Assembly (NCBI RefSeq): GCF_003112575.1
Contig: NZ_BEWC01000015.1
Location: forward strand, 1-56,593
Source: Streptomyces ardesiacus
Lineage (GTDB): Bacteria > Actinomycetota > Actinomycetes > Streptomycetales > Streptomycetaceae
Length of the DNA stretch: 56,593 bases
Direction of reading: 5' to 3'
Made by a program: the position numbers and the translations under genes
In this document: in pieces, positions 1 to 7,941 of the stretch
Layout: each line of letters starts with the position of its first letter
Position numbering within the stretch: position 1 is the first letter of the stretch
Notes under the pieces: model-generated
The model's database searches: none
The model's input: the letters and a program-made list of their open reading frames with translations, nothing else
What the model was told of the DNA's origin: nothing

Positions 1-903
1 GTCGTCGCGGTGGCCGTCGTCGGCGCGACCTCGCTGCTGCACAACGGTTCCTCCGGCGGCAAGGACCAGAAGATAGGGCTGTCGCTGTCCACGCTCAACA
101 ACCCGTTCTTCGTGCAGATCAGGAACGGCGCCGAGGAGGAGGCGAAGAAGCTGGGCGTGGACCTGACGGTCACGGACGCCCAGAACGACGCCTCCCAGCA
201 GGCCAACCAGCTGCAGAACTTCGTCAGCGGCGGCCTGTCCGCGGTCGTCGTCAACCCGGTGGACTCCGACGCGGCCGGCCCCTCGGTGCGCGCGGCGAAC
301 AAGGACGGCATCCCCGTCATCGCCGTGGACCGCGGCGTCAACAAGGCGCAGACGTCCGCGCTGGTCGCCTCCGACAACGTCGAGGGCGGGCAGTTGGGCG
401 CCAAGGCGCTCGCCGAGAAGCTCGGCGGCAAGGGCACCATCGTGATCCTCCAGGGCCAGGCCGGCACCTCCGCCAGCCGGGAGCGCGGGGCGGGCTTCGC
501 GGCCGGGCTGAAGGCGTACCCGGGCATCAAGGTGGTCGCCAAGCAGCCCGCGGACTTCGACCGCACCAAGGGCCTGGACGTGATGACCAACCTGCTCCAG
601 GCGCACCCCGCCGTGGACGGCGTCTTCGCGGAGAACGACGAGATGGCGCTGGGCGCGATCAAGGCGCTGGGCGCCAAGGCCGGGAAGTCCGTGCAGGTCG
701 TCGGGTTCGACGGCACGCCGGACGGGCTGAAGGCGGTCGAGGCGGGGACGCTGTACGCGTCCGTCGCGCAGCAGCCGAGGGAACTGGGCAGGATCGCCGT
801 ACAGAACGCGCTGCGGGCGGCCGAGGACAAGAAGGTGGAGCAGACGGTGAAGGTGCCCGTGAAGGTCGTCACCAAGGAGAACGTGGCCGGCTTCGAGGGC
901 TGA
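1..903 (+). CDS. rbsB: Ribose-type ABC transporter substrate-binding protein, 5' end cut by the window
   Basis: Periplasmic-binding-protein type 1 fold (Peripla_BP_4) that binds ribose or a related sugar outside the membrane. The frame is open to base 1, so the true start lies upstream; the GTG at 10 is probably internal. The visible part begins with a short hydrophobic stretch (VVAVAVVGATSLL) without a lipobox cysteine, then KIGLSLSTLNNPFF, the usual first strand of RbsB. The motifs VVNPVDSDA, IPVIAVDRGV and FAENDEMALGAI are typical. I recall that the S. coelicolor homologue is described as a combined binding and transport protein, so the missing N-terminus may be an RbsC-like permease; this cannot be seen here. 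rbsK follows after 59 bases in the same direction, which supports ribose as the substrate. Confidence 0.9.
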   Translation, partial: VVAVAVVGATSLLHNGSSGGKDQKIGLSLSTLNNPFFVQIRNGAEEEAKKLGVDLTVTDAQNDASQQANQLQNFVSGGLSAVVVNPVDSDAAGPSVRAANKDGIPVIAVDRGVNKAQTSALVASDNVEGGQLGAKALAEKLGGKGTIVILQGQAGTSASRERGAGFAAGLKAYPGIKVVAKQPADFDRTKGLDVMTNLLQAHPAVDGVFAENDEMALGAIKALGAKAGKSVQVVGFDGTPDGLKAVEAGTLYASVAQQPRELGRIAVQNALRAAEDKKVEQTVKVPVKVVTKENVAGFEG

Positions 904-962
904 GACCGGCCGTCGGAGCCTCGCGGAATCCAGCGGGAACCACTCGAATCGGAGAACGATTG

Positions 963-1868
963 ATGTACGACTACGACCTGCTGGTCGTCGGGTCGGCCAA
1001 CGCCGACCTGGTGATCGGTGTCGAGCGGCGGCCGGGGGCCGGCGAGACGGTGCTCGGCTCCGACCTGGCCGTCCACCCGGGCGGCAAGGGCGGCAACCAG
1101 GCCGTCGCCGCCGCCCGGCTCGGTGCCCGTACGGCCCTGCTGGCCCGGGTCGGCGACGACGACTACGGGCGGCTGCTGCTGGACTCGCAGCGGGCGGCCG
1201 GCGTCGACACGGTCGGCGTCCTGGTGGGCGGCGCGCCGACCGGCGTCGCGCTGATCACCGTCGACCCGTCCGGGGACAACAGCATCGTGGTCTCGCCCGG
1301 CGCCAACGGCCGGCTCGCGCCGGGGGACGTGCGGGCGGCGGCCAGCCTCTTCCACGCCTCCCGGGTGGTCTCCACGCAGTTGGAGATCCCGCTGGAGACG
1401 GTGGCGGAGGTGGTCCGCTCGCTCGCACCGGGCAGCCGGTTCGTGCTGAACCCGTCTCCGCCGCAGCCGCTTCCGCAGGAGGTGCTGGCGGCGTGCGACC
1501 CGCTGATCGTCAACGAGCACGAGGCGAAGGTGATCCTCGGCGACGCCCTCGTCGGCGAGCGGCCCGAGGACTGGGCCCGCATCCTGCTGGCCAAGGGGCC
1601 GCGCTCGGTGGTCGTGACCCTGGGGGCCGAGGGCGCGCTGGTCGCGTCGGCGGCCGGGGGTGTGACCCGGGTGCCGTCCGTGAAGGTGGACGCCGTGGAC
1701 ACCACCGGCGCCGGTGACGCGTTCACCGCGGCGCTGGCCTGGCGGCTGGGCACCGGCGAGTCGCTCGCCGACGCGGCGGCCTACGCGGCCCGGGTGGGCG
1801 CGGCGGCGGTCACGAAGGCGGGGGCGCAGGAGTCGTACCCGACGGCCGCGGAGGCCGAGGCGCTGTGA
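963..1868 (+). CDS. rbsK: Ribokinase
   Basis: PfkB-family sugar kinase of 301 residues that phosphorylates ribose to ribose 5-phosphate in the cytosol. The N-terminal substrate signature GGKGGNQAVAAARLG lies near residue 40, and the C-terminal PfkB signature DTTGAGDAF, with the catalytic Asp, near residue 250. I chose ATG 963 because GGAG at 951-954 is 8 bases upstream; a TTG at 960 is directly before it. The last codons overlap the GTG of rbsD (GTGA, 1865-1868), implying translational coupling. It is the second visible gene of the ribose operon; the promoter lies outside the window. Other pentose kinases of the PfkB family are possible, but the flanking rbsB and rbsD make ribokinase very likely. 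Confidence 0.95.
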   Translation: MYDYDLLVVGSANADLVIGVERRPGAGETVLGSDLAVHPGGKGGNQAVAAARLGARTALLARVGDDDYGRLLLDSQRAAGVDTVGVLVGGAPTGVALITVDPSGDNSIVVSPGANGRLAPGDVRAAASLFHASRVVSTQLEIPLETVAEVVRSLAPGSRFVLNPSPPQPLPQEVLAACDPLIVNEHEAKVILGDALVGERPEDWARILLAKGPRSVVVTLGAEGALVASAAGGVTRVPSVKVDAVDTTGAGDAFTAALAWRLGTGESLADAAAYAARVGAAAVTKAGAQESYPTAAEAEAL

Positions 1869-2254
1869 AGAAGGCGGGCATACTCAACCGGCATCTCGCG
1901 GGCGCCCTCGCCGAACTCGGCCACGGGGACGGGGTCCTGGTGTGCGACGCGGGCATGCCCGTCCCGGACGGTCCGCGCGTCGTCGACCTGGCCTTCCGGG
2001 CCGGGGTGCCGTCCTTCGCCGAGGTGCTGGACGGCCTGCTGGCGGAGCTGGTGATCGAGGGCGCGACCGCGGCGGCGGAGGTCCGGGGGGCCAACGCGGA
2101 GGCCGCCGCGCTGCTCGACGGGCACTTCCCCACGCTGGCACTCGTCCCGCACGAGCGGCTGAAGGAGCTGTCGGCGGGCGCACGTCTGATCGTCCGCACG
2201 GGCGAGGCCCGTCCCTACGCGAACGTGCTGCTGCGGTGCGGGGTCTTCTTCTGA
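1865..2254 (+). CDS. rbsD: D-ribose pyranase
   Basis: A 129-residue RbsD/FucU family protein that interconverts pyranose and furanose forms of ribose, giving RbsK its substrate. The start MKKAGILNRHLAGALAELGHGD is characteristic and contains the conserved active-site His of the family in the NRHL and GHGD segments; the C-terminus ARPYANVLLRCGVFF is also typical. The GTG start overlaps the rbsK stop by 4 bases. It is the last gene of the operon, with a strong hairpin 20 bases after the stop. Length fits the family (about 130-140 residues). Confidence 0.93.
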   Translation: MKKAGILNRHLAGALAELGHGDGVLVCDAGMPVPDGPRVVDLAFRAGVPSFAEVLDGLLAELVIEGATAAAEVRGANAEAAALLDGHFPTLALVPHERLKELSAGARLIVRTGEARPYANVLLRCGVFF

Positions 2255-2273
2255 GCACGCGGAGAACGTCGGA

Positions 2274-2298
2274 GGGGCCCGGTCGACGACCGGGCCCC
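2274..2298 (+). terminator. Rho-independent-like terminator after rbsD
   Basis: A perfect 11-bp stem (GGGGCCCGGTC / GACCGGGCCCC) with a 3-base loop, followed by TTCGGTTT. It sits 20 bases after the rbsD stop. There is no long T-run, as is usual in Streptomyces. Confidence 0.8.
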
Positions 2299-2411
2299 TT
2301 CGGTTTCCCCTCCCCTTCGGAACTCCGGGATTCCCCCCCGGGTACCCCCACGGAAGTTCCGATGCCAGGTACGACCCGCCGGACCGTGCGAGGGTTGCAC
2401 GGCCGCCGGGA

Positions 2412-3293
2412 CTATTTTCCGGAGCCGGAGCCGGAGCCGGAGCCGGCCCCCGCCCCGTCTCCCGCGTGCGCGGCGAACCGTGCCGCCGTCTCCGCCAGCA
2501 CCTCCCGCCCGTCCCGGGCCCACAGGGCGTCGTTGAAGAGTTCGACCTCGATCGGGCCGGTGTACCCGGCCGCCTCGACGTACCCCTTCCACTCCCGCAT
2601 GTCGATCGCGCCGTCGCCGATCTGGCCGCGGCCGTTGAGGACGCCCTCGGGCAGCGGCGTCGTCCAGTCCGCGAGCTGGAAGGTGTGGATGCGGCCGCCC
2701 GCGCCGGCCCGGGCGATCTGCTCGGGCGCCCGGTCGTCCCACCAGATGTGGTACGTGTCGACGGTGACGCCGACCTGCTGGGCCGGGAAGCGTTCGGCGA
2801 GGTCCAGGGCCTGGGCGAGGGTGGAGACCACGCAGCGGTCCGAGGCGAACATGGGGTGCAGCGGCTCGATGGCCAGGCGTACGCCGTGCTGTTCGGCGTA
2901 CGGGCCCAGCTCCGCCAGCGCGTCCGCGATGCGCTCGCGGGCCGCGCGGAGGTCCTTGTCGCCGGCGGGGAGGCCGCCCGAGACCAGGACCAGGGTGTCG
3001 GTGCCGAGGGCGGCGGCCTCGTCGACGGCGCGGCGGTTGTCGGCCAGGGCCTCGGCGCGCTCGCCGGGGTCGGTCGCGGTGAGGAACCCGCCGCGGCACA
3101 GGGTGGTGACCCGCAGGCCCGCGTCGCGGACCAGCTTGGCGGCCGCCTCGACGCCGTAGGCCTGGACGGGCTCGCGCCACAGGCCGACGTTGCCGATGCC
3201 CAGTTCGCGGCAGGCGGTGGTCAGTTCGGGCAGCGAGAGCTGCTTGACCGTCATCTGGTTGATGCTGAAGCGGGTCAGGCCGGGATCGCTCAC
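2412..3293 (-). CDS. Xylose isomerase-like TIM-barrel sugar isomerase/epimerase
   Basis: A 293-residue AP_endonuc_2 family protein, probably an isomerase, epimerase or related enzyme acting on a sugar or keto-sugar in the cytosol. Metal-binding and barrel segments are visible: RLAIEPLHP, VGVTVDTYHIWWD, IHTFQLADW and IEVELFND, placing Glu, Asp, His and Glu ligands where the family has them. The GTG start at 3293 overlaps the stop of the DUF993 gene (GTGA, 3290-3293), so the two are coupled. The C-terminus is an added Gly-Ser tail (GAGSGSGSGSGK) made by four copies of GGAGCC, probably disordered. It ends a three-gene operon with the oxidoreductase and DUF993 genes. The substrate is not known to me. 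Confidence 0.85.
   Translation of the reverse strand: MSDPGLTRFSINQMTVKQLSLPELTTACRELGIGNVGLWREPVQAYGVEAAAKLVRDAGLRVTTLCRGGFLTATDPGERAEALADNRRAVDEAAALGTDTLVLVSGGLPAGDKDLRAARERIADALAELGPYAEQHGVRLAIEPLHPMFASDRCVVSTLAQALDLAERFPAQQVGVTVDTYHIWWDDRAPEQIARAGAGGRIHTFQLADWTTPLPEGVLNGRGQIGDGAIDMREWKGYVEAAGYTGPIEVELFNDALWARDGREVLAETAARFAAHAGDGAGAGSGSGSGSGK
2421..2444. repeat. Hexanucleotide repeat GGAGCC, four perfect copies
   Basis: Four tandem GGAGCC units lie inside the 3' end of the isomerase gene and encode (Gly-Ser)4 on the minus strand. Because the unit is 6 bases, gain or loss of copies would lengthen or shorten the tail without a frameshift. Confidence 0.9.
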
Positions 3294-4459
3294 TGGTTCA
3301 CTCCGTACAGGCTCAGCAGGGTCCGCATGCGCTCCTGGGCGAGCTTCGGGTCCGGGAACAGGCCCAGGCCGTCGGCGAGTTCGTAGGCGCGGGCGAAGTG
3401 CGGCAGGGAGCGGGCCGACTGGAGGCCGCCGACCATGGTGAAGTGGCTCTGGTGGCCGGACAGCCAGGCCAGGAAGACCACGCCCGTCTTGTAGTAGCGG
3501 GTGGGGGCCTGGAAGAGGTGGCGGGAGAGTTCGACCGTGGGGTCGAGCAGGGCGCGGAAGCCCTCCGTGTCCCCGGTGTCGAGGACGCGGACCGCCTGTG
3601 CCGCCAGCGGGCCCAGCGGGTCGAAGATGCCGAGCAGGGCGTGGCTGAAGCCCTGGTCGTCGCCCGCGATCAGCTCGGGGTAGTGGAAGTCGTCGCCGGT
3701 GTAGCAGCGCACGCCCCGCGGCAGGCGGCGGCGCAGGTCGATCTCGCGCTGGGCGTCCAGGAGGGAGACCTTGATGCCGTCGACCTTGTCGGGGTGGGCG
3801 GCGATGACCTCCAGGAAGGTGTCGGTGGCCGCGTCCAGGTCGGACGAGCCCCAGTAGCCCTCCAGGGCCGGGTCGAACATCGGGCCCAGCCAGTGCAGGA
3901 TCACCGGCTCGGCGGACTGGCGCAGCAGGTGGCCGTAGACCTCCAGGTAGTCCTCGGGGCCCTTCGCGGTCGCGGCGAGGGCGCGGGAGGCCATCAGGAT
4001 GGCCTGGGCGCCCGACTCCTCGACGACGGCGAGCTGTTCCTCGTAGGCCGACCGGACGTCCGCGAGTGTGGTGGTGGCCGTCGCGGTGAGCTGGTCGGTG
4101 CCCACTCCGCAGGCGATGCGGCCGCCGGCCGATTTCGCCTCGGCGGCGGAGCGGCGGATCAGTTCGGCCGCCGTGGCCCAGTCCAGGCCCATGCCGCGCT
4201 GGGCGGTGTCCATCGCCTCGGCGACGCCGAGCCCGTGGGACCACAGGTGGCGGCGGAAGGCGAGGGTGGCGTCCCAGTCGACGGCGGCGGGCCCGTCGGG
4301 GGTGGTGTCGGCGTACGGGTCGGCGACGACGTGCGCGGCGGAGAAGACCGTACGGGAGGTGAAAGCGCTTCCTCCGCCCGCCCCGGGAACGGCCGGGGGC
4401 TCGGCGCGGGGGGTGTAGGCGCGCGTGGTGCCGTCGGGGTTCGGCAGGTGGAGGGTCAC
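3290..4459 (-). CDS. DUF993 family protein, dihydrodipicolinate synthase-like TIM barrel
   Basis: A 389-residue DUF993 protein, a family related to dihydrodipicolinate synthase/N-acetylneuraminate lyase aldolases but with no firmly assigned reaction that I know. Recognisable parts are AEAMDTAQRGMGLDWATAAELIRRS, GGRIACGVGTDQL, VILHWLGPMFDP, VDGIKVSLLD (with a Lys at the position of the Schiff-base strand) and FTMVGGLQSARSLPHFARAYELAD. The GTG at 4459 overlaps the oxidoreductase stop (GTGA) and its own stop overlaps the isomerase start, so three genes are translationally coupled. Gene context suggests a carbon-carbon lyase step on the product of the upstream dehydrogenase; this is inference. 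Confidence 0.85.
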   Translation of the reverse strand: MTLHLPNPDGTTRAYTPRAEPPAVPGAGGGSAFTSRTVFSAAHVVADPYADTTPDGPAAVDWDATLAFRRHLWSHGLGVAEAMDTAQRGMGLDWATAAELIRRSAAEAKSAGGRIACGVGTDQLTATATTTLADVRSAYEEQLAVVEESGAQAILMASRALAATAKGPEDYLEVYGHLLRQSAEPVILHWLGPMFDPALEGYWGSSDLDAATDTFLEVIAAHPDKVDGIKVSLLDAQREIDLRRRLPRGVRCYTGDDFHYPELIAGDDQGFSHALLGIFDPLGPLAAQAVRVLDTGDTEGFRALLDPTVELSRHLFQAPTRYYKTGVVFLAWLSGHQSHFTMVGGLQSARSLPHFARAYELADGLGLFPDPKLAQERMRTLLSLYGVNQ

Positions 4460-5607
4460 AGGCCGATCTCCGGTACGTCGAGGCGGCGGCCCTCCGCGGA
4501 GGACCTCAGGCCCAGTTCGGCGAGCTGGACGCCGCGGGCGCCGGCCAGCAGGTCCCAGTGGTAGGGGGCGTCGGCGTAGACGTGCTTGAGGAACAGCTCC
4601 CACTGGGCCTTGAAGCCGTTGTCGAACTCGCCGTTGTCGGGGACCTCCTGCCACTGGTCGCGGAAGACCTCGGTGGCGGGGATGTCCGGGTTCCAGACCG
4701 GCTTGGGGGTGGCCGAGCGGTGCTGGACGCGGCAGTTGCGCAGGCCCGCGACGGCCGAGCCCTCGGTGCCGTCGACCTGGAACTCGACCAGTTCGTCGCG
4801 GTTGACGCGGACCGCCCAGGAGGAGTTGATCTGGGCGATCGTGCCGCCGTCGAGCTCGAAGACGCCGTAGGCGGCGTCGTCGGCGGTGGCGTCGTACGGC
4901 TTGCCCTTCTCGTCCCAGCGCTCGGGGATGTGGGTGGCGGTCAGGGCCTGGACGGACTTCACGCGGCCGAACAGCTCGTGCAGCACGTACTCCCAGTGCG
5001 GGAACATGTCGACGACGATGCCGCCGCCGTCCTCGGCGCGGTAGTTCCACGACGGGCGCTGGGCCTCCTGCCAGTCGCCCTCGAAGACCCAGTAGCCGAA
5101 CTCGCCGCGCACGGACAGGATCCGGCCGAAGAAGCCGCCGTCGATCAGGCGCTTGAGCTTGAGCAGGCCGGGGAGGAAGAGCTTGTCCTGGACGACGCCG
5201 TGCTTGATGCCGGCCGCGTTGGCCAGACGGGCGAGTTCCAGGGCGCCGTCGAGGCCGGTGGCCGTCGGCTTCTCGGTGTAGATGTGCTTGCCCGCGGCGA
5301 TCGCCTTCTTGAGCGCCTCCTCGCGGGCCGAGGTCACCTGGGCGTCGAAGTAGACGTCGATGCTGTCGTCGGCGAGGACCGCGTCCAGGTCCGTGGAGAC
5401 GTGGTCGAGTCCGTGCCGCTCGGCCAGCGCCCGCAGCGCGTGTTCCCGGCGGCCGACCAGGACCGGCTCCGGCCACAGCACGGTGCCGTCGCCGAGGTCG
5501 AGGCCGCCCTGTTCGCGCAGCGCCAGGATGGAGCGGACCAGGTGCTGGCGGTAGCCCATGCGCCCGGTCACACCGTTCATGGCGATACGCACCGTCTTGC
5601 GTGTCAC
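4456..5607 (-). CDS. Gfo/Idh/MocA family NAD(P)-dependent oxidoreductase
   Basis: A 383-residue sugar dehydrogenase-type enzyme. The N-terminal Rossmann fold is modified (RIAMNGVTGRMGYRQHLVRS), followed by YFDAQVTSAREEALKKAIAAGKHIYTEKPTA, where EKP is the family motif with the catalytic Lys, and a C-terminal alpha/beta domain including FPHWEYVLHELFG and INSSWAVRVNRDELVEFQVDGTEGSA. GTG 5607 was chosen because AGGGA lies 5 bases upstream (5613-5617); the frame is open further upstream without a ribosome binding site. First gene of a coupled operon with DUF993 and an isomerase, divergent from a LacI regulator with an operator-like palindrome in its leader. It likely oxidises a sugar or cyclitol to a keto form. 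Confidence 0.88.
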   Translation of the reverse strand: MTRKTVRIAMNGVTGRMGYRQHLVRSILALREQGGLDLGDGTVLWPEPVLVGRREHALRALAERHGLDHVSTDLDAVLADDSIDVYFDAQVTSAREEALKKAIAAGKHIYTEKPTATGLDGALELARLANAAGIKHGVVQDKLFLPGLLKLKRLIDGGFFGRILSVRGEFGYWVFEGDWQEAQRPSWNYRAEDGGGIVVDMFPHWEYVLHELFGRVKSVQALTATHIPERWDEKGKPYDATADDAAYGVFELDGGTIAQINSSWAVRVNRDELVEFQVDGTEGSAVAGLRNCRVQHRSATPKPVWNPDIPATEVFRDQWQEVPDNGEFDNGFKAQWELFLKHVYADAPYHWDLLAGARGVQLAELGLRSSAEGRRLDVPEIGL

Positions 5608-5661
5608 GTCATTCCCTTCGTACGAGCCGTGCCGCGAGCCCCGGATCGAGTTCGAGCCGTA

Positions 5662-5677
5662 CAGCAAGCGCTTTCTA
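5662..5677. promoter_or_regulatory. LacI-type operator candidate with AAGCGCTT core
   Basis: The perfect palindrome AAGCGCTT (5666-5673), with flanks giving GCAAGCGCTTTC, lies 55-70 bases upstream of the oxidoreductase start and faces the divergent LacI-family gene at 5825. CG-centred 8-bp palindromes are typical LacI/GalR operator cores. The same 8-mer recurs at 9999 and 26272. Confidence 0.6.
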
Positions 5678-5824
5678 TGTAGAACGAAGCTAGCCTGTGA
5701 ACGGTGGTCTGGACAAGACCGCGGTTCGGGTGAGTTGTTCGAGGGGGCGAACGACGGCGGGCGGTGGCCGTAAGGTCACCCCGGACGGTGTTCGGCTCAC
5801 ACGCGCGATGCGGAGGACGAGAAC

Positions 5825-6871
5825 ATGACGGTGACACTGGCGGACGTGGCGGCCCGCGCCCAGGTCTCCCCCGCGACCGTGTCGCGCGTACTGAACGGCA
5901 ACTACCCCGTGGCCGCCTCGACCCGGGACCGGGTGCTCAAGGCCGTCGACGAGCTGGACTACGTGCTCAACGGCCCCGCGAGCGCGCTGGCGGCGGCCAC
6001 CTCCGACCTGGTGGGCATCCTCGTCAACGACATCGCCGACCCGTTCTTCGGCATCATGGCCGGCGCCGTCCAGTCCGAGATCGGCGGTCCCGGCGGCAGG
6101 GCCGGCGGCGAGAGACTCGCCGTGGTCTGCAACACCGGGGGCACCCCGGAGCGGGAGCTGACCTACCTCACGCTGCTGCAGCGGCAGCGGGCGGCGGCGG
6201 TGGTGCTGACCGGCGGTGCGATGGAGGACGGTGCGCACCAGGCGGCGGTGGCGGCGAAGCTGCGCAGGCTCACGGAGGCGGGGACGCGGGTGGTGCTGTG
6301 CGGGCGGCCGCCCGCACCGGACACCGGGGCGATCGCGCTCACCTTCGACAACCGCGGCGGCGGACGGGAACTGACCGAGCACCTGATCGGACTCGGGCAC
6401 CGCCGGCTCGGCTACATCGCGGGGCCCCAGGAGCGGACCACGACCCGGCACCGGCTGGAGGGCCACCGCGCGGCGCTCGCCGCGCACGGCATCGAGGAGG
6501 ACCCCCGCTGGACGGTCCACGGCCGCTACGACCGGCAGGCGGGGTACGAGGCCACGCTGGAACTGCTGCGCCGGGACCCGACGCTGACCGCCGTCGTCGC
6601 CGCGAACGACACCGTCGCGCTGGGCGCGTGCGCGGCGCTGCGCGACTCGGGGCTGCGGATCCCGGACGACGTGTCCGTGGCGGGCTTCGACGACCTGCCG
6701 TTCAGCATCGACGCGGTGCCCGCGCTCACGACGGTGCGGCTGCCGCTGGCGGAGGCGGGGGCGCGGGCGGGCCGGGTCGCGATGGGGCGGGAGGACGCGC
6801 CGGTGGGGGGAATCGCCACGGTGCGGGGGGAGTTGATGGTGCGGGGGTCCTCCGGACGGCCGCGGGGGTGA
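5825..6871 (+). CDS. LacI-family transcriptional regulator
   Basis: A 348-residue regulator with an N-terminal helix-turn-helix and hinge (TLADVAARAQVSPATVSRVLNG, residues 4-25) and a sugar-binding domain (VGILVNDIADPFFGIMAGAV, GHRRLGYIAGP, VVAANDTVALGACAALRD, VAGFDDLPFS). ATG 5825 has GGAGG at 5812-5816. It is divergent from the oxidoreductase-DUF993-isomerase operon, with the palindrome at 5666 between them, so local repression relieved by a sugar ligand is the simplest reading. An insert GGPGGRAGGERLAV after PFFGIMAGAVQSEI lengthens the usual loop. Confidence 0.92.
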   Translation: MTVTLADVAARAQVSPATVSRVLNGNYPVAASTRDRVLKAVDELDYVLNGPASALAAATSDLVGILVNDIADPFFGIMAGAVQSEIGGPGGRAGGERLAVVCNTGGTPERELTYLTLLQRQRAAAVVLTGGAMEDGAHQAAVAAKLRRLTEAGTRVVLCGRPPAPDTGAIALTFDNRGGGRELTEHLIGLGHRRLGYIAGPQERTTTRHRLEGHRAALAAHGIEEDPRWTVHGRYDRQAGYEATLELLRRDPTLTAVVAANDTVALGACAALRDSGLRIPDDVSVAGFDDLPFSIDAVPALTTVRLPLAEAGARAGRVAMGREDAPVGGIATVRGELMVRGSSGRPRG

Positions 6872-6915
6872 AACGGACCGTTGGTGACGCGGTGGGCCCG
6901 CGTCGGTGTGGGCCG

Positions 6916-6986
6916 CCCTGGGGGCTGCGCCCCCAGACCCCCCTTTCGGCCTGAACGGCCTCGTCCTCAAACGCCGGACGGGCTGA
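6916..6986 (+). repeat. Dispersed Streptomyces intergenic repeat, copy A
   Basis: The block runs from a short hairpin (TGGGGGC, 3-base loop, GCCCCCA at 6919-6935) to CTCGTCCTCAAACGCCGGACG GGC (6960-6983, written in two parts). The inverted copy at 47773-47847 shares the G-rich hairpin, the GAACGG..CCTCGTCCTCA core and the ACGCCGGACGGGC end. I have seen this sequence type often between Streptomyces genes; here it fills most of the 230-base gap after the LacI gene and may act as a terminator. Confidence 0.75.
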
Positions 6987-7101
6987 TGGTGCCGGCCTGC
7001 GCGACAGTCGGTGCGGCCGGCCCGTGTCCACCGGCGACCGGGGTGGATTCGTGGCCCGCGTCGACAGGTGAAGTCGGTCATCGCGGGTACGCTCCGTGGG
7101 C

Positions 7102-7902
7102 ATGAAGCTGGCGTTCTCCACTCTCGGTGTCCCCGGAATGCCCCTGACCGACGTGCTCGGGCTCGCGACCGCGCACGGCTACCACGGGGTCGAACTGCGC
7201 GCCCATCCCGAGGAACCGGTCCACCCGGGCCTGGGCCCCGACGAACGGGCCGCCGTGGCCTCCCAGTTCAAGGCGGCCGGGATCGAACCCCTGGGGCTCG
7301 CGGGGTACGCGCGGGTCGCCTCGCCCGGGGACGACGACGCCGTGCTCGCCGAGATCCGCGGTCTGCTCGACCTCGCCCGCGACCTGGGCGCCCCGTACAT
7401 CCGCGTCTTCCCCGGCGGCGGCACCGAGCAGAGTGCCGAGGAGGCCGACGCGACGGCCGCGCGGCGGCTGGGCACGGCCGCCGAGTACGCCGCCGAAGCC
7501 GGCGTGCGCATCCTGCTGGAGACCCACGACTCGCACCGCACGGGCGCCGACGCGATGCGCGTCCTCGGGCTGGTCGGACACCGGCAGGCGGGCGCCCTGT
7601 GGGACGTGATGCACACCTGGCTGGGCGGGGAGCAGCCCTTCGAGTCGTACGCGGCGCTCGCCCCGCACCTGGGCTACGTCCAGGTCAAGGACATCGCCTC
7701 CGCCGAGGACACCACGCCGCTGGCGCTGGGCGCCGGGGTGCTGCCGCTGACCGAGGTGGTCGACGTGCTGTCCCGGCACGGGTGGGACGGCTGGCTGTGC
7801 TGGGAGTACGAGAAGCGGTGGTACGAGTCGGCCGCCCCGCTGCCCGGGCTGCTCACCGAGGGCCGCGAGCACCTCGCCCGGCTGCTCACGGACGCGGCGT
7901 GA
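7102..7902 (+). CDS. Sugar phosphate isomerase/epimerase family TIM-barrel protein
   Basis: A 266-residue AP_endonuc_2/xylose isomerase-like protein. Metal-site segments: GVELRAHP, PYIRVFPGG, ILLETHDSH, GALWDVMHTW, YVQVKDI and WLCWEYEKRWYE, giving the Glu-Asp-His-Glu ligand set. ATG 7102 is preferred over the in-frame GTG 7096. There is no Shine-Dalgarno sequence, but a -10-like TACGCT (7088-7093) lies 8 bases before the ATG, so the mRNA may be leaderless. It follows the LacI gene at 230 bases and has its own promoter. It may act with the DUF993 operon, but the substrate is unknown. Confidence 0.85.
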   Translation: MKLAFSTLGVPGMPLTDVLGLATAHGYHGVELRAHPEEPVHPGLGPDERAAVASQFKAAGIEPLGLAGYARVASPGDDDAVLAEIRGLLDLARDLGAPYIRVFPGGGTEQSAEEADATAARRLGTAAEYAAEAGVRILLETHDSHRTGADAMRVLGLVGHRQAGALWDVMHTWLGGEQPFESYAALAPHLGYVQVKDIASAEDTTPLALGAGVLPLTEVVDVLSRHGWDGWLCWEYEKRWYESAAPLPGLLTEGREHLARLLTDAA

Positions 7903-7941
7903 GCGGACCTTCCAGACCCGGCCTGCCCGGCGGCGCGGACG

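Noticed and set aside
2318..2361. Inverted repeat CGGAACT / AGTTCCG downstream of the isomerase operon
   Set aside because: The arms are only 7 bp and 30 bases apart with a C-rich middle; it could end the minus-strand operon but is too weak to call.
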